Positions 21,132 through 31,219 of a stretch of DNA of 64,000 nucleotides are shown here, piece by piece (the stretch's first letter is position 1; every line of letters begins with the position of its first letter). Below the pieces are notes generated by a model. It worked only from the letters and a program-made list of their open reading frames with translations, did no database searches and had not been told where the DNA came from. The DNA is taken from positions 682,001 through 746,000 of the forward strand of contig CP145410.1 in assembly GCA_036867785.1 (NCBI GenBank), written 5' to 3'. Source of the stretch: Plasmodiophora brassicae (taxonomy: Eukaryota; Endomyxa: Phytomyxea; Phytomyxea; Plasmodiophorida). The position numbers and the translations under genes are program-made.

Positions 21132-22761
21132 ATGACGACCGCATCGAACGTCATCCCACACGATGATGATAACCTGCATGCGCGGTAGGTTGACCTGTCG
21201 CCCCTCTGCTCCTGCTTCGTTGTGCTCACATTTTATTCAAGGCAGCGCTCTGAGACGACGCTGTCGTCCGTCTGCACGTACGCCACGTTCACTGGATACG
21301 TGTCTATCCTCGTTGTCGCGAACATCGACGCCGGTGGAGTGCCGGCCTCATTAGAAGGCATAAAGCGCTCTGTACGTAGTTTGGCTGGATTTCCTATCGG
21401 TATGATGATCTCTGACACGTTGTAGGTTGACCTGTCGTACATGGAGGAAGGCTTGCTCGGTGCCGTTGTATATATTGGCGTTGCCGGTTCGTCGATCGTC
21501 GCCGGTCCAGTATTTCATTTCCTCAACGTCAAATGGACCCTTGTGTTGATGACGATCGTCAATGGCGCCGCGTCAACCTTGTTCGCCTTGGGCAAATCCA
21601 CAATCGTCCTTCTGATGTCGAGAGCTGTCGTTGGCATCACGCAAGCATTCCCGATCATCTACGCTCCGGTATTCGTGGACACGTTTGCTCCAAAGGCGCG
21701 AGCAACGCTCTGGATGTCCATGGTTCTGCTGGCGTCGCCTGTTGGCATTATGTTGGGATACGCTGCTGGCGTATTCGCTACAAGTCTTGAACGGTCCTCA
21801 CCACTAGACTGTGTCCTGGACCCCTGGAGAGTGCCCTTGCTCCTGCAAGGTATTGTCCTGCTGGTTTTCGGCGCATTCGGGCTTCTGGTTCCTGAGAGGC
21901 ATCTGGTTGCCGGTCGAACCATGTCGCCCGGGCCACTCATGGTGCCGTCGTCAGCGAACGCGTTCCGCTCACTCGTATCGAACGGTGTCTTCGTGTGGAC
22001 GACTGTCAATCTGTCTATCCTGTATTTCGTGGTCACCGGTATCCAGTTCTGGATTACCGTGTACCTCACTGAAGTCGTCCATGCGGACCCTGTACAAACC
22101 GGCCTCGCCTTCGTTGCGATCAGTGCAACTGGACCGACGGGTGGCGTCGTCTTCGGCGGTTGGATGACCGACCTGATGGGTAATGGCTCCCACTGCGTTC
22201 CTGATAGCGTCGGGTCTAATTGTTGTCGAACTGTTGACAGGCGGATACAGTGGACCCCGTCAGACGCTGACGTCACTGAAAGTCAGCGCCGTCCTGAGCG
22301 TCCTGGCGATCGCTGCCTGTATCGGGGTCATGTTCGCCAACTCGCTTACGGTCGTCATGGTTCTCGTCTTCATCCTTCTATTTGCTGGAGGTAAGTCGCT
22401 GCGGTGCCGCCGTCTGTCTACCGTCGTCACCCATATCCATTCAGGCGCGACGGTACCGTCCTGTACCGGCATCCTTGTCAGCTCTGTGCCTCTATCGCTG
22501 CGTTCGTACGCGTCCTCTATCAGTCAGTTGTCGTTCAACATCTTTGGATACGCCCTGTCCCCGCTGCTGTCCGGTTTCGTGATGCAGATCACGAAGCAAC
22601 GGTCCTCGGGCTTCTACTCCGTTCTCCTGTGGAGCCTTTTATCCATTCCCGCCACAGCTTTCGGCCTTCGGGCCGCATCGCGACGGTTGCCCCAGTGCCC
22701 ATCGTCCAAGTCTAGTAACCCATCCACCGATCAAGACAAGTGTGGCGAAACGTCAATATAA
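21132..22761 (+). CDS. Major facilitator superfamily carrier, Spinster-like
   Basis: The ATG at 21132 opens a 53-base exon (21132-21184). Exon 2 (21242-21371) carries the first helix (TYATFTGYVSILVVANIDAG). Exon 3 starts at 21426 with DLSYMEEGLLGAVVYIGVAG and helices 2 to 8. An intron of 59 bases after DLM restores GGYSGPRQTL, the loop typical of Spinster-type carriers (DxxGGYKGP). Another intron near 22391-22445 precedes the last helices and the Ser-rich C-tail, which stops at 22761. Roughly 12 hydrophobic segments and about 470 residues. Spinster-like carriers move lysolipids or sphingolipids in animals; the protist substrate is unknown. The stop lies only seven bases from that of the convergent MLH3. 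Confidence 0.8.
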
Positions 22762-22768
22762 GGTCCAT

Positions 22769-24733
22769 TCAACAATTGGTCGTCTGTCGGCGAAACCGGG
22801 CCAGATTTGGTCGGGGAGGCAAAGGTCTGCGACCCGCTCGGGTGATGGCCAGTGGGACGACGGACGGACGCCCATGGGCACACTGGAACGGGAACTTGCA
22901 CGTGGCCAGTCGACCGACAAGGGCCCCGCATTGCTCGACGCTAAGGACATCGCCGAACATTATGGCCGACCGGCACGCTTTCGACGCTAGGACCGACTTC
23001 AGCCGAGGTGGCACCGTCCCTGACGAATGTAGGGAGCGAACATAACCGAGAAGATCCTCGCTGGTCAAGCGCTCCCCGAAAATCACTGGTACTCGTCGCA
23101 ATGCGAACCTGCCCTGCAGGCCGACGACCTGAAATCCCCACTCCTCGATCCTGTCTTTGACTTGCTCGAGCAGGTCGAGGTCGCCGGACGACCAGGCCAG
23201 GGTTACGGCCGGACTGACCGTCATCGTCGTCAGTATGGCTTTCTGCCTACGTGCCTCCATCTCGTGTTCAAGTTGTTCCAGCCGGACGCCTGTAGGAGCA
23301 GTAGGAGCAGGGGATCAGCTAAGCACACACGTTCTCCATTGGTCCAAGGCTTACGTTCATCGGCGGCATGCTGGTCGATGACAATAACAGCATTGCCGTC
23401 GACGACCGCAACGATGAACTTGCTGTCCACCTGACGTAGGACACGCGCGTTCACCAACATGGACCGGTCCAGTGCGACCGGCGTCGTGTTTGGCGGCGAC
23501 GATGCCGACCCCCGACAGCAGAACCGCTTCGATCCCGACACCTGAACGCCACGCCACAGGCGCACCACTGATCCACCATCGGGCCGTTGCGTCCGTTTCG
23601 CTGCGATGGCGCTGCTCACAGGCGTAGGCGGACGCTGGCGACCCGTCGACCGGAACATGGATTCCAGGGCGTGGACGACTGCTGGTGCACGAACGGCAGC
23701 CTGGCCATATCGCGCTCGAATCGCATCGTGCACAGCACGCCGGAGGCACTCGACCAGATCGCTAGGCACCCTGCCCAGGTCATCCCAGTACACGCGGCAC
23801 GCTGGATCCCTCTCCGACCATACGACATCCCCTTGATCGTCGCCACCTTCAATGACTTGCATGCACCCGGAATCAGACCGTCGTTCGGCATGACACGTCA
23901 ACCAATAGCGGACCTGCAATGATCGTCGCCAGTGACGACGATGCCGGTATGCTCAGGGCGCGTTGGAGAGCGGCAATGACGCGCTGGAACGAGACGACGA
24001 CGTGCGGGGTGTCGGCCAATTGCCCGTTGACATACACGAGGTGAACGCATCGCCGATGATCGGTGTTCGTAAGGGACCCGATCAGGCCCCGGACACGATA
24101 TGTGGGACACGCCCAATGGAACTCGACGGCATCGTTGTCAGCGAACCCGAACACGTTGCCGAGGGCCGCTGCGATGGACGCGTTCTGGATGGGGCGCGTC
24201 GACAGTATGGTCTGGCGGCGTGGGCGATCTTCGACGATCCAGCGCACGTGGCAGTGCAGGAGGGCGACCCGCTGGACGGCCAGCCGCGTATGGGAGTGCG
24301 CCCTCGGGACGTTGTCCAGGGCGGCATCCAGGGCTCTGCGACGAACGGGAAGGTTGTGGAACAGGTTGGTGACATCGACTCGGGTCCCGGTCGGTGCCGC
24401 GCGATCCACCGTTTCCGAACGCGTGCCCGAATGGACATCCAGGGTGCAGAGGCGCCTCGAGTCGCCACATTTCGAGGTGACGTGGACATGAGCAATGTCG
24501 GCAAGCTGGGACAGGCCTGCGGCGACACCATTTAGGGCATCGGCGTTGAGGCCGTTGTCGCTGGAGATGACAGCGAACCCGCGTTGTGGGGCGTTAACAA
24601 GCACAGTGACCGTGGTCGGGTTCCAGTACATCGCCATGCGAACGACGGTCGACAGGGCGTGTTCGAACGAGGGCACGCGAGATGCGCTGGAGATGCGACG
24701 GGCGACATCATCCCTCAGGCGCTCACAGGGCAT
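22769..24733 (-). CDS. MLH3: MLH3-type MutL endonuclease subunit
   Basis: MLH3 works with MLH1 in mismatch repair and meiotic crossover resolution. The N-terminal exon, from ATG 24733, shows a degenerate GHKL fold (FAVISSDNGL, then LADIAHVHVTSKC, GTRVDVTNLFHNLPVRRRAL and YVNGQLADTPHV). The C-terminal domain has the metal site VIVIDQHAADER. After an intron follow RFALRRVPVIFGERL, SKACRSAIMFGD and FPFQCAHGRPSVVPL, all in MLH3 style. The stop is at 22769. The segment expected to hold E-x-V-x-N-S-x-D-A reads TVVRMAMYWNPTTVTV, and no GFRGEAL block is seen. The ATPase site therefore looks eroded while the nuclease site is whole. PMS1/PMS2 is less likely, because the C-terminal blocks and order fit MLH3 better. 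Confidence 0.8.
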
Positions 24734-25045
24734 CGAGCCGACGGGCCAAATAATGGCAACCCGTCGGCCTGGTCACAGGAAGGAGAGTCGCCTAGGTGCC
24801 ACCGTCTGCCCCCTTCCCCAGATCGGCGGGGAACCCGCATCCAAGGCAAGCGCCTAAACGAAGCAAAGGCGATGGTGCCATCGTTAATGCGTATCGTGAG
24901 GGTGTTCACCTGTCAAATATCTTCTGTTGTGGCTAGATATCGCCTGCCTGCGTGGACACCATTGCATTCCAGCAAACAACATCGTGTCGCCGCTATCCCA
25001 CTACCTAACGGCACCACCAGACAAAGGAGGGGCGGCGCCCCGTTC
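24734..25045. other. Divergent spacer between MLH3 and the first 7TM-RGS gene
   Basis: 312 bases without a credible frame. The open frame that runs through it (from 24584) is an arginine-rich continuation antisense to MLH3 and is rejected as coding. It presumably holds both promoters; no specific site was recognised. Confidence 0.4.
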
Positions 25046-26519
25046 ATGGAGACCGTCTTCATCGTATGGACGGCTGTGCTGATTGTGCACCTCCCAGTGC
25101 TGGCGCTGCCGATGACGTACTGGCATTACTCGGACAGGGACCCGATCCGCTGCCAAGGGCCCACGACACTCCTGTACCAGAGCGTACTGACCGTGCTGTT
25201 CACATCAGATCAGATCGTGCGCTGCCTGGTATCCAGAATGGTGCCCGTGGCTCTCGAGGTCCCCTTCGGGCAGTCGCTCCTCGCCCTAATGGTCCTCAAC
25301 ATGCTCTTCTACGTCGTGCGTCTGTACGTGGCGTTCTCGAAGACGGCACAGCAGATCGCAGCCCATGAAACGATGACGTCGGCGACCTCGCCGTCGATGG
25401 TCGCCATGAAACGTCATACACAGGTATTGAATCTCCTGATCGACCGTAGGACCGCCGTGCTGTACACCTTGGGGCACCTGCTCCTCCAGAACTCCCTGCA
25501 GGTCACGTACATGCTTCTGTATCCCGGCCTGGCATGGTCATCGCTGTACGTAGCGGAGCAGGCCCGACCCGCCCAGTTCGACACGCTCCTGAATATCGGC
25601 CTTGTGCTGGACATGTTCCCCGTCATTGCGTTCATTGTCCTCGCCTGGAAACTTGTGCGTCCCTCCACCGTTGTACAATCAGCGTTGCATAGTTGACGTG
25701 ATCCATAGCGAGTGGTCGTCGACGCGTTCGGAATCAAATCCATGTCGGACGAATAGGAACGTTGTCGGCGCGCGTGCCCGTCTGACGAGACTGAATGGGT
25801 ACAGGTTGCGTAAGATCGGATGGTGCTCGCTGTTCGCGTTCACAGTCTACATCCTGACAACGCTCGTCCTGAACGCTGTCAGCGATCTGTACATTCCATA
25901 CATGATCAGCGTCTTCAACCTCGACATGTTCATGTATTTCGCGTTCATCCAGCCGGTATGTCGCGCGAGACGCTCGCCACCACATGGAAAGGCGCAGGAC
26001 GGTGTCCGGCCCAGTGAGCTCGCGCGAGGCACGGAAGAGTTTATCGAGTTCCTTCGTTCCCCGCCCTGCTTGGCCGCGTTCGAAAAGCACCTCGAGGCGG
26101 AATTCTGCATCGAATCGCTGCTGTTCTGGGCGGACGTCGAAGCGTTCCGTTCACTGCCACAGGCCGACATGGTGGTTGCCAGTGAAGTGATCTTCGACAA
26201 ATATCTTCGGGTGGATGCACCGTTCGGGGTCAACCTGCCAAGCCGGTGGCTGCACGAATTTCGAGACGTGATGTTCAACAACGGGAAGGTCGACGCGGAA
26301 GGCGCGCTGTCGGCCACCATGTTCGACGGTGCTGCCCAACAGATTGTGGAGCTCATGTACAGCAACTCGCTGGGCCGGTTCAAGGAGGCGCACTCTACCA
26401 TCTGGGGCGATTTCCAGCACGCTCGTCATGAGCGGAACGTCCTCGCGAAGCTCAACACGAACGTCACAGGCGCTAGCAGGCGCTCCGTGTCATCCACGAC
26501 GGAATCCTCTTCGACTTAA
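25046..26519 (+). CDS. 7TM-RGS receptor-type protein, copy A
   Basis: Seven hydrophobic helices followed by a regulator-of-G-protein-signalling domain, the layout of plant AtRGS1-type proteins. The exons are 25046-25654 (609 bases), 25709-25743 (35 bases) and 25805-26519; together they give 452 residues in exact frame. Helices 1-5 are in exon 1 (for example FIVWTAVLIVHLPVLALPM and LLNIGLVLDMFPVIAFIVLA). Helices 6-7 are in exon 3 (GWCSLFAFTVYILTTLVLNA, IPYMISVFNLDMFMYFAFI). The RGS box runs EFIEFLRSPPCLAAFEKHLE, ESLLFWADVEAF, KYLRVDAPF to FKEAHSTIWGDFQH. RGS boxes speed GTP hydrolysis by G-alpha. The usual ENLLFW Asn is Ser here, which may weaken GAP activity. First of three tandem copies. Confidence 0.88.
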
Positions 26520-26730
26520 ACAGAACACACACTCTAGCCGATTCTGGGATAGACGCCCCAAGGCATGGTACCTTTGGATTGACGTGCTGAAAGGGCGGTA
26601 GCGTATGCAGGTGTAGATATTTGACGATGTACCACTCGGTCGATTGTGTTCGTGGACGCCCTTGTACCCCTGCCGTTGAGCACCGTCGGTGGGTGCCTCT
26701 CTTCAACGACGCCTCAGTGTCGTGGACGCC

Positions 26731-28232
26731 ATGGAGGTGATCTACGCCGTGTGGACCGTCGTACTCGTCCTACACCTTCCGATGCTGGCGCTACCGTTCA
26801 TGTACAGCGCTTGCTCGGACAGGGACCCGATTCGCTGCCAGGGGCCAGCCATGCTTCTGTACCAGAACGTGTTGACCGTCCTGTTCATATTCGAGCAGAT
26901 CCTGCGTTGCCTGCTCTCACGCGTGCTACCTGTGGCTGTTGAAGTCCTTCTCGGACAGTCGCTTCTCGCGTTGATGGTCGTAAACATGCTGTTCTACGTC
27001 GTGCGCCTGTATGTGGCCTTCTCCAAGACAGCAGAGCAGACTGCAGCGCATGACACGATAACGAGCATGACTTCGTCGCAGCTCCTGGCGATCAAACGTC
27101 GGATCCATCTCTTGAAGCTCCTGGTTGACCCGAAGACGGCCCGCATGTACACTGCCGGGCACCTGTTCCTTCAGATATTCCTTCAGGTCCTCTACCTGAT
27201 ACGGAACCCGGGTCTGGCCTGGACGACGCTGCACGAGGCGGAAACGGCTCGTGCCGATGACTTCAACACGTTCCTGAACATCGCAATCGTACTGGACCTG
27301 ATTCCCCTCATTGCGTTTATTGTTCTCGCCTGGAAGCTGGTAAGTTGCCCCCCGAGCCTGATGTCATGGCCCTCCTGAGCCATTGACATACCTGTTGTCG
27401 TGCAGCGCGTTGTGGTCGACGCTTTCGGAATCAAATCCATGTCAGCTAAATGCGCCATCGTGTGCAATGTGACCGACGTTTGTTGCACAGGTTGCGGAAG
27501 ACGGGGTGGTCGTCGCTGTTCGGCTTCATCGTCTATCTCCTGACGAAGGCCCCTCTGAACGCCATCAGCGACCTGTACATCCCTTACATGATCAGCGTCC
27601 TCAACCTGGACGTCTTCATGTACCTGGCGTTCGTGCAGCCGATGGCGCGCGCGAGGCGCTCGAGACCGTTCGGGAAGACGATCGACGGGACGGTGTCGGC
27701 GGATGCCGTCCGGGTCACCGATGAATTCGTCGAGTTCCTTCGTACGCCGCCCTGCTTCGCTGAGTTTAATAAGCACCTCGAGAAGGAGTTCTGCATCGAG
27801 TCGTTGCTGTTCTGGGCCGACGTCGAGGCGTTCCGCGTGATGGCCAGAGCGGATATGGCGGCGGCCAGCGAGGCCATCTTCGACAAGTACCTGCGGGTGG
27901 ATGCGCCCTTCGAGGTCAACCTGTCCAGCAAGTGGTTGCGTGAATTTCGAGATGTGCTGTTCGTCGACGGCAAAGTCGACGTGGAACGGACGCTGTCGGC
28001 GACCATGTTCGATGGCGCCGCCAACCAGATGCTGACCCTGATGCGGGTCAACTCGCTGCAGCGATTCAAGGACGCGCACCCGGCCATCTGGAGCGACTTC
28101 CAGTACGCTCGCCGCGAGCGCAACGTCCTCGACAAGCTCAACAGTCACGTCACCACGAACAACAAGAGGACGTCGTCGATCAGTACGGCCGTAACGGCCG
28201 CCGGCATTCATGTCAATCAGACTCTGGCTTGA
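26731..28232 (+). CDS. 7TM-RGS receptor-type protein, copy B
   Basis: Paralogue of copy A, with exons 26731-27339 (609 bases), 27406-27440 (35 bases) and 27491-28232; total 461 residues. The first two exon lengths and all splice phases equal those of copies A and C. Helices 1 to 5 are in exon 1 (IYAVWTVVLVLHLPMLALPF; NIAIVLDLIPLIAFIVLAWK). The extracellular loop SDRDPIRCQGPAML is shared. Helices 6 and 7 follow in exon 3. The RGS box reads EFVEFLRTPPCFAEFNKHLE, ESLLFWADVEAF and FKDAHPAIWSDFQY. The tail after the RGS box is longer and Thr/Ser-rich. The middle exon encodes the third intracellular loop (VVVDAFGIKSM), identical to copy A, which suggests constraint or gene conversion. Confidence 0.88.
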
Positions 28233-28520
28233 ATGGTTCCTGGCGCGCGACGTCCAGTTGTACGTAGCCTTGGCCAGCGCCTACGTAACTGACCGATACG
28301 GGCCCACAGGAATGTCAATGACTAAAACCTTGTGTGCCTGGACGCTATCGGCAGCAGTGTTACGAAAGGCCTGTTTAGGCAGATTACCACCCACACAGTG
28401 CACAATGGGATCGAATGGCGTACGATCGTGACCAGTTCAGCAAGTGGGCGCTAGCGTACCGTTCGCGATCAAGGGCGCCCTTGGACCCCTTATGGTCGGG
28501 GAACAACGTTGCCCGACGCC

Positions 28521-30010
28521 ATGGAGATGCTCTACGTCGTCTGGACGGCGGTGTTGGTCGTGCACCTCCCGTTGCTAGCGCTGCCGTGGATGTACAGGCA
28601 TTACTCGGACAGGGACCCCATTCGCTGCCAGGGGCCCACGACGCTGCTGTTCCAGAACGTGGCAACGGTGGTGCTGACGTTCGAGCAGATCCTGCGTGCC
28701 CTGCTCTCCAGAGTGCTGCCTGTGGCTGTCGAGGTGCTCTTGTCGGAGACGATCCTCGCGGTACTGGTCACCCATTTCCTGTTCTACGTCGTGCGTCTCT
28801 ATGCGGCCTTCTCGAAGACGGCAGAGCAGATCGCGATGCATGAAACGATGGCGACGGTGGCCCCCTCGCAGCTGTCGACAATGAGCCGTCGCATCCGATT
28901 CCTGAAGATCCTGAACAGCCCGTCCACCGCACGCCTGTACATCATCGCCCATGTCACCGTACAGAACGTCCTTCAGATCGTATACATGCACCAGCACGCC
29001 GGCCTGGCCTGGCTGACGCTCCATGAGGCGGAAACGACTCGTACCGACGAGTTCGGCACGCTGGCGAACATCGCCGTTTTCCTGGACCTGATCCCCGTCA
29101 TCGCGTTCACCGTCCTCGCCTGGAAGATGGTACGGTCCACGCCTTGCTGCGATTCGGTTCCACGTCAGATCAGCTGAACCTCGGGACAGCGCGTTGTCGT
29201 CGATGCGTTCGGAATCAAACCAATGTCGGGGGGCGATGCCGCCGTTCGCACCATGGGCGGGACAGTGCTGAACCTGTGTCGTACAGGTTGCGGAAGGTGG
29301 GATGGTGTACGCTGGTCGCAATCACCGTCTTCATCTCGACGAAGGACGCCCTGAACGCCGCCAGCGACCTCTACATCCCCTACATGGTCACCGTCAGCGC
29401 CCTGGACCTGTGCCTATATTTCCTGTTCATTCAGCCGGTGCTCCTGGCGCGGCGATCGCCGCCGCGACCCGGGTCGTCTAGCGACAACGTCATCCAGGTC
29501 GAGTCGGCTGGAGGCGGCGTCGACGAGTTTATCGAGTTCCTGCGTACACCGTCCTGCTTTGCTGCGTTCAAGCGACATCTCGAGACGGAATTCAGCATCG
29601 AGTCACTGCTGTTCTGGGCCGACGTCGACGCGTTCCGTTCGCTGCCGAAGGCGCAGATGACGGCCGCCAGTGAGGCCATCTTCGACAAATACCTTCGGGT
29701 CGATGCCCCCTTCGAGATCAACCTGCCGAGCAAGTCGTTGCGCCAGTTCCGAGACGTGCTGTTCAACAAGGGCAAGGTCGATGTGGGCAGGGCGCTGTCG
29801 GACACCATGTTCGATGCGGCTGCCCGCGAGATGCTGAGCCTGATGCGAACCGGGTCGCTGCCCCGGTTCCAGGAGACGAACCCGAACATTTGGAGCGATT
29901 TCCAGTACGCGATTCGCGAGCGCCACATCCTCAGCAAGCTGAACGCGCACGACACCACCGCCAGCCGCTGGTCGTCCTCCACAGCGGATGCATCCGTCAT
30001 ACACTTTTAA
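28521..30010 (+). CDS. 7TM-RGS receptor-type protein, copy C
   Basis: Third tandem paralogue, exons 28521-29129 (609 bases), 29190-29224 (35 bases) and 29287-30010; 455 residues in exact frame. The N-terminal half carries five helices (LYVVWTAVLVVHLPLLALPW; NIAVFLDLIPVIAFTVLAWK), with loop SDRDPIRCQGPTTLL as in A. The loop exon reads VVVDAFGIKPM. The RGS box has EFIEFLRTPSCFAAFKRHLE, ESLLFWADVDAF and FQETNPNIWSDFQYA. The first cytosolic linker (SPPRPGSSSDNVIQVESAGG) differs from A and B. The three copies are diverged enough to be old but stay collinear. Likely plasma-membrane regulators of heterotrimeric G proteins; no ligand can be named. Confidence 0.88.
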
Positions 30011-30167
30011 CACCCAGAGCGACCAGGTCTCGACGTAGGCTCTGGATATGACACCCAGCGCAAGGGTCTTCGTCGACGACGGAAACGTCTGATGTTGTTC
30101 ATTTCTAGTAGGAACACATCAAGGGCGACGATTTCTTTGGCACATTGTCAAGGAAGGCCGGCATCGT

Positions 30168-31127
30168 CTAGAATTCTCCAGCTGTGAACACCTTTGCATA
30201 ATACGGGTTGATGTACGGGTTGTGCAATTCGTAGATCGTGCAGCAGGCGGCAGCGGCCGGGTCACCGCTCGACGACAGGCTGCCCAGGTAGATTTCGTTG
30301 CCTGGGAAAGCGTTCCCGTCCCAGGCGTACGTGCTGAACAGCAGCACGTCCTCGTCGTCAACGTCGCACAGAGGGGACGCCGGATCTCGTTCCGAGAATT
30401 GAATCTGGACAGCGTTCCCGTTCGGCGCCTGAAACGTGCCGCCGTTGCTTACGTCGCCGCACGTCGCCGGTGATAACTTGAACCAGGCGAAATCGACGAT
30501 GGCGACGTTCGGATAAGCGACTCGCTGGAGAACATCGGCGACGGCGTCAACGAACCATCTGGTCTGCCAGCCATGGACCTTCCAGACACCCAGGCCCAAT
30601 CCGACCAGGTGTACATAGGCGCGCTTTCCTGCCGACAGCGCCCGATCGTTCGCGTCGGCGAACGCCGTCTCCAACGTGATCGTGATTCGCTTCTTGAAGA
30701 TGTCGGCATCGAAGAAGTTGGGCCCGAGACGGCTGAAGCGCTCCGATCCAGCCTCGAACGCGTGGCGAGCCTCCTCGTGCGTCGGGAACGAAGGCGTTCC
30801 GTAGAACCACGCCCAGATGGCTCGCAGGCCTTCATCGTACTTAGGCTTGCCCTTTGGGCGCCGCACGACGATGAACTGCGATTCCATGCGATCTGGGTGG
30901 TGGAAGCGGCACCCACCTGGAACAAGTCGTGTCAGTTCTGGGAACGAGGTGCGGGGGTTCGGTGATGACGCACAGAGGCCGATGACAACGCCATGTGAGA
31001 TGTACGAGCACGATGGCCCGCGCTTGCCTTCATTGTACCGGCCGCCGCTGTTGATGAATGTCGTCGGTGACGACACGCCGATCATCGCGCTGATCGCCAT
31101 CTCGTCGTATGACAGGTACGACGCCAT
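30168..31127 (-). CDS. DUF4804-like conserved protein
   Basis: The start at 31127 gives SYDEMAISAMIGVSSPTTF, then INSGGRYNEGKRG and the block HGVVIGL. An in-frame 57-base stretch is best read as an intron (donor gtgcgt, acceptor ttccag). Removing it gives GLCGCRFHHPDRMESQFIVV, as in family members. Downstream are WAWFYGTPSFPTHEEARHAF and AYVHLVGLGLGVWKVHGWQ, the most characteristic part of DUF4804, then VAIVDFAWF and a C-terminal region. The predicted protein is about 300 residues without signal peptide or membrane helix. DUF4804 proteins occur in bacteria and several protists and have no known function. The family name is from memory; the conserved blocks themselves are seen. Confidence 0.65.
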   Translation of the reverse strand: MASYLSYDEMAISAMIGVSSPTTFINSGGRYNEGKRGPSCSYISHGVVIGLCASSPNPRTSFPELTRLVPGGCRFHHPDRMESQFIVVRRPKGKPKYDEGLRAIWAWFYGTPSFPTHEEARHAFEAGSERFSRLGPNFFDADIFKKRITITLETAFADANDRALSAGKRAYVHLVGLGLGVWKVHGWQTRWFVDAVADVLQRVAYPNVAIVDFAWFKLSPATCGDVSNGGTFQAPNGNAVQIQFSERDPASPLCDVDDEDVLLFSTYAWDGNAFPGNEIYLGSLSSSGDPAAAACCTIYELHNPYINPYYAKVFTAGEF

Positions 31128-31219
31128 TTGAATCGACGACTGCTTCTCTTCTGCCGTCCCGACTAACTTCCTGTCGTCGTTGTTAGCTGGCGTTCGTCCC
31201 GACCGTCATGGCGCGCCTC

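Noticed and set aside
24584-25045. N-terminal extension of 7TM-RGS copy A by 154 codons
   Set aside because: It overlaps MLH3 in antisense, is Arg/Pro-rich, and is not matched in copies B and C, whose ATGs align with 25046.
27192-28211. A 339-codon minus-strand open frame over 7TM-RGS copy B
   Set aside because: It mirrors the RGS exon. Similar antisense frames occur over copies A and C, as expected from shared codon bias.
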